In this document: positions 16,981-25,462 of the stretch, piece by piece
Position numbering within the stretch: position 1 is the stretch's first letter
Layout: every line of letters starts with the position of its first letter
Assembly: GCF_017872975.1 (NCBI RefSeq)
Contig: NZ_JAGGJP010000010.1
Location: 1-64,000, forward strand
Direction: 5' to 3'
DNA length: 64,000 bases
Origin: Rubellimicrobium aerolatum
Lineage (GTDB): Bacteria > Pseudomonadota > Alphaproteobacteria > Rhodobacterales > Rhodobacteraceae
The notes under the pieces: model-generated
The model's input: only the letters and a program-made list of their open reading frames with translations
Database searches by the model: none
Told to the model about the DNA's origin: nothing
Translations under genes and position numbers: made by a program

Positions 16981-17772
16981 TCACGCCGCGAAGCCCTCGG
17001 CCCGCGCCCTCTCGATCTGCCGCCACAGGAACGACCCCTCGGGGATCGGCCCGCCCGTCTCCCGCAGGCGGCGCTGGATCACGCTCGCAGCCAGGTGGAC
17101 GCCATAGGTCTCCTTCGGAAAGCTGTCGTCGGCCAGGTCGCCGGGCGTCAGGAACCGCTCGAACCGCCCGGCGCGCACGGGATAGAAGGTTGTGCGCGGC
17201 ATGGCGAAGCGGATCTCGTCGAACGTCCGCAGGTAGGTGGTCAGCGCCCGGGGGCCGGTGCTGCCCCAGGGCCAGTCCTCGATCCGCACGCCGCGCCCGA
17301 AGGTCTTGATCCACTGCCTGGCCCGCCGTAGGCCGGTGATGTGCGGGGCGACGCCGCGTTGACCTGGCCCGAAGGCCAGCAGCGCCGCCAGCGTGGGCGA
17401 GTCCTTGGGCAGCCGCAGCACGGCGCAGTTGACCCGCTCGGGGTTCTCGTAGGCGTAGACGCGGTCCTCCGTGAACTCGAAGGGCCGCAGCGCGATCACG
17501 TCCAGGTCCACCCAGACGTGATCCGTTTCCCGCATCAGCGCATAGCGGAAGAAGTTGGAATGGAGCGACGGGCTCCCCTCCTTGCGGTAGGTCGCCACCT
17601 CCCGCGCGGGCAGCACCTCGGCCGCGTCGCGGTTCTCGAAGCCCGCCGGCACGTCCGGCAGCCGCCCGTAGCTGTAGATGACGATCGTCTGCCCCTGCCG
17701 CGCAAAGGAGGCGAGGCTCGCCATCTCGATGGGGCCGAGCCGTCCGGCCCAGAAGGTCGCGAGCGTGGTCAT
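16981..17772 (-). CDS. Glycosyltransferase, GT32-like, copy B
   Basis: 263 residues. Same organisation as copy A: MASLASF, HSNFFRYALMRETDHVWVDL, VIALRPFEF, RGVAPHITGLRR and WGSTGPRALTTYL. The DXD site is DLDV. The conserved blocks are spaced alike, but the loops differ, so the pair looks like an old tandem duplication with altered specificity. It is the first gene of the glycosyltransferase run, directly after the pnp terminator. A hairpin with a mismatch at 16941-16965 separates it from copy A. Confidence 0.8.
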   Translation of the reverse strand: MTTLATFWAGRLGPIEMASLASFARQGQTIVIYSYGRLPDVPAGFENRDAAEVLPAREVATYRKEGSPSLHSNFFRYALMRETDHVWVDLDVIALRPFEFTEDRVYAYENPERVNCAVLRLPKDSPTLAALLAFGPGQRGVAPHITGLRRARQWIKTFGRGVRIEDWPWGSTGPRALTTYLRTFDEIRFAMPRTTFYPVRAGRFERFLTPGDLADDSFPKETYGVHLAASVIQRRLRETGGPIPEGSFLWRQIERARAEGFAA

Positions 17773-17794
17773 TCCGTGGTCCCGGCAAGAAGAA

Positions 17795-17818
17795 GGCCCG
17801 GGGAGCGCTCCCCGGGCC
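17795..17818 (-). terminator. pnp terminator (24-bp perfect palindrome)
   Basis: A perfect 12+12 palindrome reading GGCCCGGGGAGC and its complement lies 13 bases after the pnp stop. On the minus strand it is followed by TTCTTCTTG, so it has both parts of an intrinsic terminator. It also separates pnp from the glycosyltransferase run. Confidence 0.85.
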
Positions 17819-17831
17819 GTCCGTTCCGTCC

Positions 17832-19973
17832 TCAGGCCTGGTCGGCCGAGGCGTCTTCCTTGGCCATTTCCTTGCCGGTCTCCTGGTCCACGACCTTCAT
17901 GGACAGGCGCACCTTGCCGCGATCGTCGAAGCCCAGCAGCTTCACCCAGACCTCCTGGCCTTCCTTGAGGGCGTCCGACGGATGGTTCAGCCGGCTCGCG
18001 GCGATCTGCGACACGTGCACGAGGCCGTCGCGCTTGCCGAAGAAGTTCACGAAGGCCCCGAAGTCCACGATCTTGACGACCGTGCCCTTGTAGACGCCGT
18101 TCACCTCAGGCTCCGCCACGATCGACCAGATCATGTCGTAGGCCTTCTTGATGGCCTCGCCGTTCGCCGACGCGATCTTGATCGTGCCGTCGTCGCTGAT
18201 GTCCACCTTGGCGCCGGACACTTCCACGATCTCGCGGATGACTTTCCCGCCCGAGCCGATCACTTCCCGAATCTTGTCGGTCGGGATGGTCATCGTCTCG
18301 ATGCGCGGCGCGTATTCCGAGAAGCCCTGCGGCGCGGACAGCGCCTTGTTCATCTCGGCCAGGATGTGGAGCCGGCCGGCCTTGGCCTGCTCCAGCGCCT
18401 TGCCCATGATCTCGGGCGTGATGCCCGCGACCTTGATGTCCATCTGCAGGGACGTGATCCCGGCCTCGGTGCCCGCGACCTTGAAGTCCATGTCGCCGAG
18501 GTGGTCCTCGTCGCCCAGGATGTCGGTCAGCACGGCCCACTGGCCATCATCTTCCAGCACGAGGCCCATCGCCACGCCGGCGACCGGCGCCTTGAGAGGC
18601 ACGCCCGCGTCCATCATCGACAGCGACCCGCCGCAGACCGACGCCATGGACGACGACCCGTTCGACTCGGTGATCTCCGACACGACGCGGATCGTGTAGG
18701 GGAAGTCCGTCGCCGCCGGCAGCACCGCCTGCAACGCCCGCCACGCGAGCTTGCCGTGGCCGATCTCGCGACGGCCCGGCGAGCCCACGCGCCCGACCTC
18801 GCCCACCGAATACGGGGGGAAGTTGTAGTGCAGCAGGAAGTTCTGCTTGGAGTTGCCGTGCAGCGCATCGACGAACTGCTCGTCGTCGCCGGTGCCCAGC
18901 GTCGTCACGACCAGCGCCTGCGTCTCGCCGCGCGTGAACAGCGCCGAGCCGTGGGTCCGGGGCAGCAGGCCCGTTTCCGACACGATGGGCCGCACCACGT
19001 CCAGCGCCCGCCCGTCGATCCGCTTGCCGCCGCGCACGATGTCGCCGCGCAGCACGTCCGACTCCAGCGCCTTGATCGCGCCCTTCAGCGACGGATCGGC
19101 CAGCTCGGCCTCGGTCAGGCCCGCCTTGATGGTCTCGACGGCGGCCTCGATGGCGGCCACGCGGTCCTGCTTGACGCGGTTGCCAAAGGCCTTCCGCATC
19201 GCGTCCTCGCCCAGCGCACGGACGCGGGCGCGGATCGCCGAGTCATCGACCGGGTGGAAGTCGAAGGGTTCCTTGGCGGCCTCCTCGGCGAGGTCGATGA
19301 TGAGGTCGATCACCGGCTGGATCTGCTGGTGGGCGAACACCACCGCGCCCAGCATCTCCTCCTCCGACAGCTCGTAGGCCTCGGACTCCACCATCATCAC
19401 GGCGTCCTGGGTCCCCGCGACCACGAGGTCGAGCCGCTGCTCGGGGTTCGACCGCAGGTTCTGGAGGTCGTCCACCGACGGGTTCAGCACGTATTCGCCG
19501 TTGACGAAGCCCACGCGCGCGGCGGCGATGGGCCCCCGGAAGGGCGCGCCCGACAGCGTCAGCGCGGCGGACGCCGCGATCATCGCCACCACGTCCGGCT
19601 CGTTGTGCAGGTCATGGCTCAGCACGGTGCACATCACGAGCACCTCGTTGCGGAAGCCCTCGACGAACAGCGGGCGGATCGGCCGGTCGATGAGCCGCGA
19701 GGTCAGCGTCTCCTTCTCCGACGGGCGCGCCTCGCGCTTGAAGTAGCCGCCCGGAATCTTGCCGGCGGCGTAGAATTTTTCCTGGTAATGCACGGTCAGG
19801 GGGAAGAAGTCCTGGCCCGGCTTCGCCTCCTTGGCGAAGGTGACGTTCGCCATCACGCTGGTCTCGCCCAGCGTGGCGATGACGCTGCCATCCGCCTGGC
19901 GGGCGACCTTGCCCGTTTCCAGCGTCAGCGTCTCGCCGCCCCACTGGATCGATTTCTTGACTTCGTTGAACAT
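17832..19973 (-). CDS. pnp: Polyribonucleotide nucleotidyltransferase (PNPase)
   Basis: 713 residues: two RNase PH domains (about 1-230 and 310-550), an alpha-helical linker between them, then KH (about 555-615, [11 protein letters not shown]) and S1 (about 622-690, [19 protein letters not shown]). The second RNase PH core carries the catalytic [18 protein letters not shown] aspartates. PNPase degrades RNA 3' to 5' with phosphate and is part of the degradosome. The start [11 protein letters not shown] fits other PNPases, and an upstream in-frame ATG does not. It follows rpsO as in most bacteria, with a terminator between. Confidence 0.97.
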   Translation of the reverse strand: MFNEVKKSIQWGGETLTLETGKVARQADGSVIATLGETSVMANVTFAKEAKPGQDFFPLTVHYQEKFYAAGKIPGGYFKREARPSEKETLTSRLIDRPIRPLFVEGFRNEVLVMCTVLSHDLHNEPDVVAMIAASAALTLSGAPFRGPIAAARVGFVNGEYVLNPSVDDLQNLRSNPEQRLDLVVAGTQDAVMMVESEAYELSEEEMLGAVVFAHQQIQPVIDLIIDLAEEAAKEPFDFHPVDDSAIRARVRALGEDAMRKAFGNRVKQDRVAAIEAAVETIKAGLTEAELADPSLKGAIKALESDVLRGDIVRGGKRIDGRALDVVRPIVSETGLLPRTHGSALFTRGETQALVVTTLGTGDDEQFVDALHGNSKQNFLLHYNFPPYSVGEVGRVGSPGRREIGHGKLAWRALQAVLPAATDFPYTIRVVSEITESNGSSSMASVCGGSLSMMDAGVPLKAPVAGVAMGLVLEDDGQWAVLTDILGDEDHLGDMDFKVAGTEAGITSLQMDIKVAGITPEIMGKALEQAKAGRLHILAEMNKALSAPQGFSEYAPRIETMTIPTDKIREVIGSGGKVIREIVEVSGAKVDISDDGTIKIASANGEAIKKAYDMIWSIVAEPEVNGVYKGTVVKIVDFGAFVNFFGKRDGLVHVSQIAASRLNHPSDALKEGQEVWVKLLGFDDRGKVRLSMKVVDQETGKEMAKEDASADQA

Positions 19974-20119
19974 CGGATGTCCTTCCGGCGCGCCTTCGCG
20001 CCTCTTGCCCCCGTTCATTCTTCCGTCCGAGGGGGCGGGTTTTCGGAGGGGCCGCATTGCCCCTGGCTCTGTCTAGCCCAAGCGCCGGTCGAGCCCGGCC
20101 GGCGCCCCTGAAAGAAGAA

Positions 20120-20143
20120 CCGCGCCCCGGTCAGGGGGCGCGG
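20120..20143 (-). terminator. rpsO terminator / rpsO-pnp attenuator
   Basis: A 9-bp G/C stem (20120-20128 with 20135-20143) with a six-base loop follows the rpsO stop by about eleven bases. Downstream on the minus strand comes GTTCTTCTTT, a U-rich tract, so this is a good intrinsic terminator. Read-through would feed pnp. Confidence 0.85.
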
Positions 20144-20154
20144 CCCGGAAACAC

Positions 20155-20424
20155 TTAGCGGCGCAGGCCCAGGCGCTCGATCAGCGACTGATACCGGGCC
20201 TCGTCCTTCTTCTTCACGTAGTCGAGCAGCTTGCGGCGCTGCGCCACCATCATGAGAAGGCCACGACGGCCGTGGTTGTCCTTCTTGTGCACCTTGAAGT
20301 GCTCGGTCAGCGTGGCGATGCGCGAGCTCAGGATCGCGACCTGCACCTCGGGCGAGCCGGTGTCGCCGGGCTTGGTGGCGAAGTCGGTGAGGATGCGGGC
20401 CTTGTCTTCGGCGGTGATCGACAT
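20155..20424 (-). CDS. rpsO: 30S ribosomal protein S15
   Basis: 89 residues, the standard S15 length. [30 protein letters not shown] and [20 protein letters not shown] are universal S15 blocks that bind the 16S rRNA three-way junction. ATG with AGGAG at a short distance upstream. First gene of the rpsO-pnp unit; a GC-rich hairpin is present 62-82 bases upstream (20488-20506), which could be part of an S15 autoregulatory leader. Confidence 0.97.
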   Translation of the reverse strand: MSITAEDKARILTDFATKPGDTGSPEVQVAILSSRIATLTEHFKVHKKDNHGRRGLLMMVAQRRKLLDYVKKKDEARYQSLIERLGLRR

Positions 20425-20487
20425 CGGATGTTCTCCTGTAGGGTTCGTGTGACGGCGCAAGCCGGGATGTCGTCCAGCAAGGCCCGT

Positions 20488-20506
20488 CCCCGGACGGCGT
20501 CCGGGG
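20488..20506 (-). promoter_or_regulatory. Hairpin in the rpsO leader region
   Basis: An 8-bp stem (CCCCGGAC / GTCCGGGG) with a three-base loop, GGC on the plus strand. It lies upstream of rpsO between two divergent genes, so it is not the terminator of a neighbour. S15 commonly binds its own leader RNA in bacteria, but the structures differ by clade and this one is only a candidate. Confidence 0.35.
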
Positions 20507-20564
20507 ATTGGGGGCACATAGGGTCAAACGCCCCCGATGGGAAGGCCCGTCTCGCCCCTGCGGC

Positions 20565-20610
20565 GTCGCGGCCCAAGGCACCTCGCGCCCTTGGTCCGCC
20601 CCGCCGCGAC
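20565..20610 (+). promoter_or_regulatory. Two-tier hairpin in the kbl-tdh leader
   Basis: Outer stem GTCGCGG (20565-20571) with CCGCGAC (20604-20610); inner stem CCAAGG (20573-20578) with CCTTGG (20589-20594). It ends about 19 bases before the AAGGAGG ribosome-binding site of kbl. It could be a leader regulatory structure; no known riboswitch class was recognised. Confidence 0.35.
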
Positions 20611-20641
20611 CCTAGATGATGCCCCGCAAGGAGGCCCCCGC

Positions 20642-21832
20642 ATGACCGAGTTCCTGGACGAGATCCGATCCCGCCTCGACGCCATCCGCGCCGAGGGGCT
20701 CTGGAAGTCCGAGCCGGTGATCGCCTCGCCGCAGGGCGCCCGTGTCCTCGTCGAGGGCCGCGAGGTCCTGAACCTCTGCTCCAACAACTACCTCGGCCTC
20801 GCGAACCATCCCGCGCTCAGGGCCGCCGCCGCGCAGGCGATGGAGGATCGCGGCTTCGGCCTCGCCTCCGTCCGCTTCATCTGCGGCACGCAGGACCTCC
20901 ACAAGGCGCTGGAGTCCCGCGTCGCGAGCTACCTCGGCCACGACGACGCCATCCTCTTCGCCGCCGCCTTCGACGCCAACGGCGCGCTGTTCGAGCCGCT
21001 GCTCACCGACGCCGACGCCGTGGTCTCCGACGCCCTCAACCACGCCAGCATCATCGACGGCATCCGCCTCTCCAAGGCCCGCCGCTACCGCTTCGCCAAC
21101 GGCGACATGGACGACCTCGACCGCCAGCTCCGCGCCGCGCGCGAGGGCGGCGCGCGCCACGTCCTGATCGCCACCGACGGCGTCTTCTCCATGGACGGCC
21201 ACTTCGCCGACCTCGCGACGATGCGCGCGCTCGCCGACCGCCATGGCGCGCTCCTCATGGTGGACGACTGCCACGCGACGGGCTTCGTGGGGCAGGGGGG
21301 CCGGGGCACCCCGTCCCGCGCCGGCATCCAGGCCGACATCGTGACCGGCACCTTCGGCAAGGCCCTGGGCGGCGCGCTCGGCGGCTTCGTCGCCGGTCCC
21401 GGCCCCGTCATCGACCTCCTGCGCCAGCGCGCGCGCCCCTACCTGTTCTCCAACGCCCTCCCCCCCGCGATCACCGGCGCGACGCTGACTGCCCTCGACC
21501 TCGTGGAGGGCCCCGAGGGCGACGCCCTCCGCGCCCGGCTCGACGCCAACGCCCGCAGGTGGCGAGACGGCCTCCAGGCCCTCGGCTTCGACCTCCTCCC
21601 CGGCACCCACCCCATCATCCCCGTCATGCTCCACGACGCCCGCCTCGCGCAGGAGATGGCCCGGCGGCTCCTGTCGCACGGCGTCCTCGCCACCGGCTTC
21701 TTCTACCCCGTGGTCCCGCAGGGCCGCGCCCGCATCCGCACCCAGATGACCGCCGCCCTGACCCCCACCGACCTCGACCGCGCGCTCGACGCCTTCGCGC
21801 GGGCGGGCCGCGAAACCGGAGTGATCCCATGA
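20642..21832 (+). CDS. kbl: Glycine C-acetyltransferase (2-amino-3-ketobutyrate CoA ligase)
   Basis: 396 residues, alpha-oxoamine synthase family (PLP, fold type I). PLP lysine is K240 in TGTFGKALGG; VDDCHATGF holds the aspartate and histidine that contact the cofactor ring; SNNYLGLANHP and FGLASVRFICGTQ are family blocks. It splits 2-amino-3-ketobutyrate with CoA into glycine and acetyl-CoA, the second step of threonine catabolism. AAGGAGG supports the ATG. The stop overlaps the tdh ATG (ATGA), matching the metabolic link. Confidence 0.95.
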   Translation: MTEFLDEIRSRLDAIRAEGLWKSEPVIASPQGARVLVEGREVLNLCSNNYLGLANHPALRAAAAQAMEDRGFGLASVRFICGTQDLHKALESRVASYLGHDDAILFAAAFDANGALFEPLLTDADAVVSDALNHASIIDGIRLSKARRYRFANGDMDDLDRQLRAAREGGARHVLIATDGVFSMDGHFADLATMRALADRHGALLMVDDCHATGFVGQGGRGTPSRAGIQADIVTGTFGKALGGALGGFVAGPGPVIDLLRQRARPYLFSNALPPAITGATLTALDLVEGPEGDALRARLDANARRWRDGLQALGFDLLPGTHPIIPVMLHDARLAQEMARRLLSHGVLATGFFYPVVPQGRARIRTQMTAALTPTDLDRALDAFARAGRETGVIP

Positions 21833-22854
21833 AGGCCCTGGTCAAGGAGTCCCCCGGCGAGGGCCTGACCCTGCGCGACGAGCCCCGCCCGAGGATCGGT
21901 CCCGACGACGTGCTGATCCGCGTCCGCAAGACCGGCATCTGCGGCACCGACATCCACATCTGGGCCTGGGACGACTGGGCCGCCCGCACCGTCCCCACCC
22001 CGCTGATCACCGGCCACGAGTTCGCCGGGGAGATCGTGGAGCTCGGCCGCGACGTGACGGACCTCCGCCTCGGCCAGCGCGTCTCCGGCGAAGGCCACCT
22101 CATCGGCAAGACCTCCCGCCAGTCCCGCTCCGGCCGTTTCCACCTCGACCCCGAGACGCGCGGCATCGGCGTCAACGAGCCCGGCGCCTTCGCCGACTAC
22201 CTGCGCCTCCCCGCCTTCAACGCCGTCCCCCTCCCCGACAGCATCGACGACGAGATCGGCAGCATCCTCGACCCCCTCGGCAACGCCGTCCACACCGCGC
22301 TGTCCTTCGACCTGATCGGAGAGGATGTCCTCGTGACCGGCGCCGGCCCCATCGGCATCATGGCCGCCGCCGTCGCCCGCCACGTGGGCGCGCGGAACGT
22401 CGTCGTGACCGACGTGAACCCCCTTCGCCTCGACCTCGCCGCCAAGGTCGCCGACGTGACCCCCGTCAACGTCGCGCAGGAGGACCTCCGCGACGTGATG
22501 GCCCGCCTCCACATGGTGCAGGGCTTCGACGTGGGGCTGGAGATGTCCGGCTCCCAGGCCGCCCTCGACCAGATGGTTGAATCCCTCGTCATGGGCGGCC
22601 GCATCGCCCTCCTTGGCATCCCGCCCGGCAAGAGCCCCGTGGACTGGAGCCGCATCGTCCTCAAGGCCCTGACCATCAAGGGCGTCTACGGCCGCGAGAT
22701 CTTCGAGACCTGGTACAAGATGATCGCCATGCTGGAGAACGGCCTCGACGTGCGCCCCGTCATCACCCACCGCTTCAAGGTCGCCGACTACCGCGAGGCC
22801 TTCGAGACCATGCGCTCCGGCCGCTCCGGCAAGGTCGTCCTCGACTGGACGTGA
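21829..22854 (+). CDS. tdh: L-threonine 3-dehydrogenase lacking the structural zinc cysteines
   Basis: 341 residues, zinc-type medium-chain dehydrogenase. The catalytic zinc ligands C38 (ICGTD), H63 and E64 (GHEFAG) and the NAD-binding GAGPIGIMAAAVA are present, and VGARNVVVTDVN and KGVYGREIFETWYKM match the E. coli enzyme closely. In E. coli Tdh the structural zinc is held by C93, C96, C99 and C107; the same columns here are G93, S96, S99 and D107, so that zinc cannot bind in the usual way. It oxidises threonine to 2-amino-3-ketobutyrate for Kbl. The GTGA at its end starts the next small gene. Confidence 0.94.
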   Translation: MKALVKESPGEGLTLRDEPRPRIGPDDVLIRVRKTGICGTDIHIWAWDDWAARTVPTPLITGHEFAGEIVELGRDVTDLRLGQRVSGEGHLIGKTSRQSRSGRFHLDPETRGIGVNEPGAFADYLRLPAFNAVPLPDSIDDEIGSILDPLGNAVHTALSFDLIGEDVLVTGAGPIGIMAAAVARHVGARNVVVTDVNPLRLDLAAKVADVTPVNVAQEDLRDVMARLHMVQGFDVGLEMSGSQAALDQMVESLVMGGRIALLGIPPGKSPVDWSRIVLKALTIKGVYGREIFETWYKMIAMLENGLDVRPVITHRFKVADYREAFETMRSGRSGKVVLDWT

Positions 22855-23201
22855 GGCATCCCGTCACTCCCGACGGCCGCTACTTCGTGGTGCGCGGCCG
22901 CCTCTGGCGGATGTCCGACCCGTCGCTCGACCCGGCCACGCGCGAAGCCCTCGTCCGCGACCTCATGTCCGCCCGCCGAGCCGTCCGCGACGCGAAGGGC
23001 GACGCGCAGGCCCTCCGCGACGCCCGCGCCCGCGTGGACGCCGCCAAGCGCGCCTTGGGCGAGCGCGGCCCGGTCTGGTGGACCGACGGCGCCCCCGACC
23101 TCAACCGCCGCATGGCGCGGACGACCCCCTACGCCGACTGGTTCGCGAGCCTGCCGCACCCTTCGCAGGGCGGGGGTCCACCCTGCGCGGCCCACCCATG
23201 A
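22851..23201 (+). CDS. Conserved small hypothetical protein coupled to tdh
   Basis: 116 residues. The GTG start overlaps the tdh stop (GTGA). The pattern PDGRYFVVRGRLWRMSDPSL, a central charged helix (ALVRDLMSARRAVRDAKGD), and ERGPVWWTDGAPDLNRRM recur in small uncharacterised proteins that I recognise from many bacteria. No signal peptide and no catalytic motif. The tail after about residue 95 (TPYADWFASLPHPSQGG) is low-complexity. Function unknown; co-translation with tdh may be position only. Confidence 0.7.
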   Translation: MRHPVTPDGRYFVVRGRLWRMSDPSLDPATREALVRDLMSARRAVRDAKGDAQALRDARARVDAAKRALGERGPVWWTDGAPDLNRRMARTTPYADWFASLPHPSQGGGPPCAAHP

Positions 23202-23244
23202 CCGGACGCCTGACGTCACGCCCGCGCCACCCTCGGAGCCCCCA

Positions 23245-23502
23245 TCACTCCCCCTGATGCGTCCCCCGCGTCCGCGCCTCCTGATCGTCCCCCCTCGGCC
23301 CGCGCAGGTCCCCGGTCTCCCGCAGCCCTCGCGCGTCCTCCGTCACGTCCACCTCCCGGATGCGCTCCCGCACGCTCTCGGGCAGGTCCTTCGCCCGCTT
23401 GAGATCATGCTCCGCCGGGAACTCCGGCCCGGCGTTCGGCGGCTCGGTCTGCCGGCCGGGAAGCGTCCCCTGCCGCGTGTCGGACTTGTTGGAACCGACC
23501 AT
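23245..23502 (-). CDS. Small hydrophilic protein, probable general-stress protein
   Basis: 85 residues, highly charged, no hydrophobic segment: SDTRQGTLPGRQTEPPNAGP, then EFPAEHDLKRAKDLPESVRERIREVDVTE. I do not recognise a family. The ATG was chosen because GAGGAGGA stands nine bases upstream; a longer frame to 23616 has no such site. The leader resembles that of the DUF3072 gene at 35902-36123 (both read ACAGCA, then a purine-rich GGAGGACA or GGAGAGGACA before the start). A GGAAC-N17-CGTT promoter lies about 40-65 bases upstream, consistent with general stress control. Confidence 0.6.
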   Translation of the reverse strand: MVGSNKSDTRQGTLPGRQTEPPNAGPEFPAEHDLKRAKDLPESVRERIREVDVTEDARGLRETGDLRGPRGDDQEARTRGTHQGE

Positions 23503-23539
23503 GCCCTGTCCTCCTCGGATGCTGTCGGAATGCCCGAAC

Positions 23540-23567
23540 GGAACGCCCAGGCCTCCGACGCCGTTCC
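23540..23567. promoter_or_regulatory. Symmetrical EcfG-type (general stress sigma) promoter
   Basis: On the plus strand GGAAC (23540-23544) and CGTT (23562-23565) stand 17 bases apart. On the minus strand GGAAC (23567-23563) and CGTT (23545-23542) are also 17 bases apart. Both orientations match the GGAAC-N16-17-CGTT consensus of EcfG sigma factors exactly and use the same bases. One direction leads to the small protein at 23245-23502, the other to the MFS/ABC operon starting at 23667. Confidence 0.7.
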
Positions 23568-23666
23568 AACGAAAGCGCCCCCCGAAGACCCCGCCCCTCT
23601 GGACCTTCCCCCGCAAAGACCCCAGAACCTCTCCCGCGACCTCCTCCCCCCAAGGACTCCCGCGCC

Positions 23667-24796
23667 GTGACCTCCGCCTGCAACGTCCCGTCCGACGGGG
23701 CCGCCCCCGCCGGCTTCGCCTCGCGCCTGTTCGCCTCCGGGGCGCTGTCCTTCTTCCTTCTCGGGATGCTCCCCGCGCTGTTCGGCGTGGCGCTCCCCGT
23801 CTGGTCGCAGGCCTTCGGCCTCGCCCCAGGGCAGGGCGGCACCCTCATCGCCACCTACAACGCCGGGGCCGCCCTCGCCGTCGCGGCGGGCGTCCTCGGC
23901 CTTCCTGGCCTCGCCATGCGCCCGGCGCTGGTGGCGGTGACGCTCGGGGCCACGGGCCTCGCCCTCGGCGCGACCTGGGGCCTCCTGCTGACCGGCGCGC
24001 TGGTCGCGGGCCTGGGCTTCGGCATCCTCGCCGCCGCCGTCAACCGCCGCTTCCTGACCGACTTCGGCCCGCGCGGCCCCGGCATGGTGTCGCTGGTCAA
24101 CGCCATCTTCGGCCTCGGCGCGATCCTGTCCCCCCTGCTGTTCCTCGCGATGGGCGGCGCGCCCCAGGCCGTGTTCTGGACCGTCGCCGCCCTGTCGGCC
24201 CTCGCCCTCGCCCTCTCGGGACCCGAGCCCTTCCGCACCGCCGCCCCCGGCCTGCCGCCCCTCTCCCCGCGCCTCCTGCTCCTCCTCCTCCTCTTCGGCG
24301 CGGTGGTGATCGAATCGGCGCTGATCGGCCTCGGGGCCTCCGCCCTCGTGGACCTCGGCTTCTCGGAAACCTCCACCGCCCGCCTCGTCTCCGCCTTCTT
24401 CCTGGCCTTCGTCGCGGGCCGCATGGCCCTGGCCGCCGTCAGCCACCGCCTGCCCCCGGACCTGATGTTCCTCGGCGGCGTCGCCGGCGCGACCGCCGGC
24501 GCGGCGCTGGCGATCCTGTCCCCCGCCTGGGGCTTCGTCCTGTCGGGGGCCTTCGCGGCGGTCTGCTTCCCGGCCTTCTTCGTCTGGGCCACCCGCCTCC
24601 TCGGCCCCGACCCCCGCATGGGCGCGGCGATCCTCGCCTCCGGCCTCCTCGCCGGCACCCTTGGCCCCGTCGCGCTCCGCCCTATCCTCGGCTCGGTCGG
24701 CGAGGAGGGCCTGTTCTGGATCCTGAGCGTCTTCGGAACCCTGCTGACGGCGGTGGTGGCCCTGGTCCTGCCGCGCGCCCGCCGCCTCCATCCGCG

Positions 24797-24800
<4 letters not shown>
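23667..24800 (+). CDS. MFS transporter at the head of an AttEFGH-like operon
   Basis: 377 residues, with about twelve hydrophobic helices (FASGALSFFLLGML, FGVALPVWS, and onward). LTDFGPRGPGMVSLVNAIFGLG and the repeat-like SAFFLAFVAGRMALA are MFS segments, but the A-motif is weak. The GTG start was taken; a weak AAGGA stands about ten bases upstream. The stop overlaps the TTG of the ABC ATPase (TTGA), so it is part of the same transcript. Substrate unknown. Confidence 0.8.
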
Positions 24801-25458
<658 letters not shown>

Positions 25459-25462
<4 letters not shown>

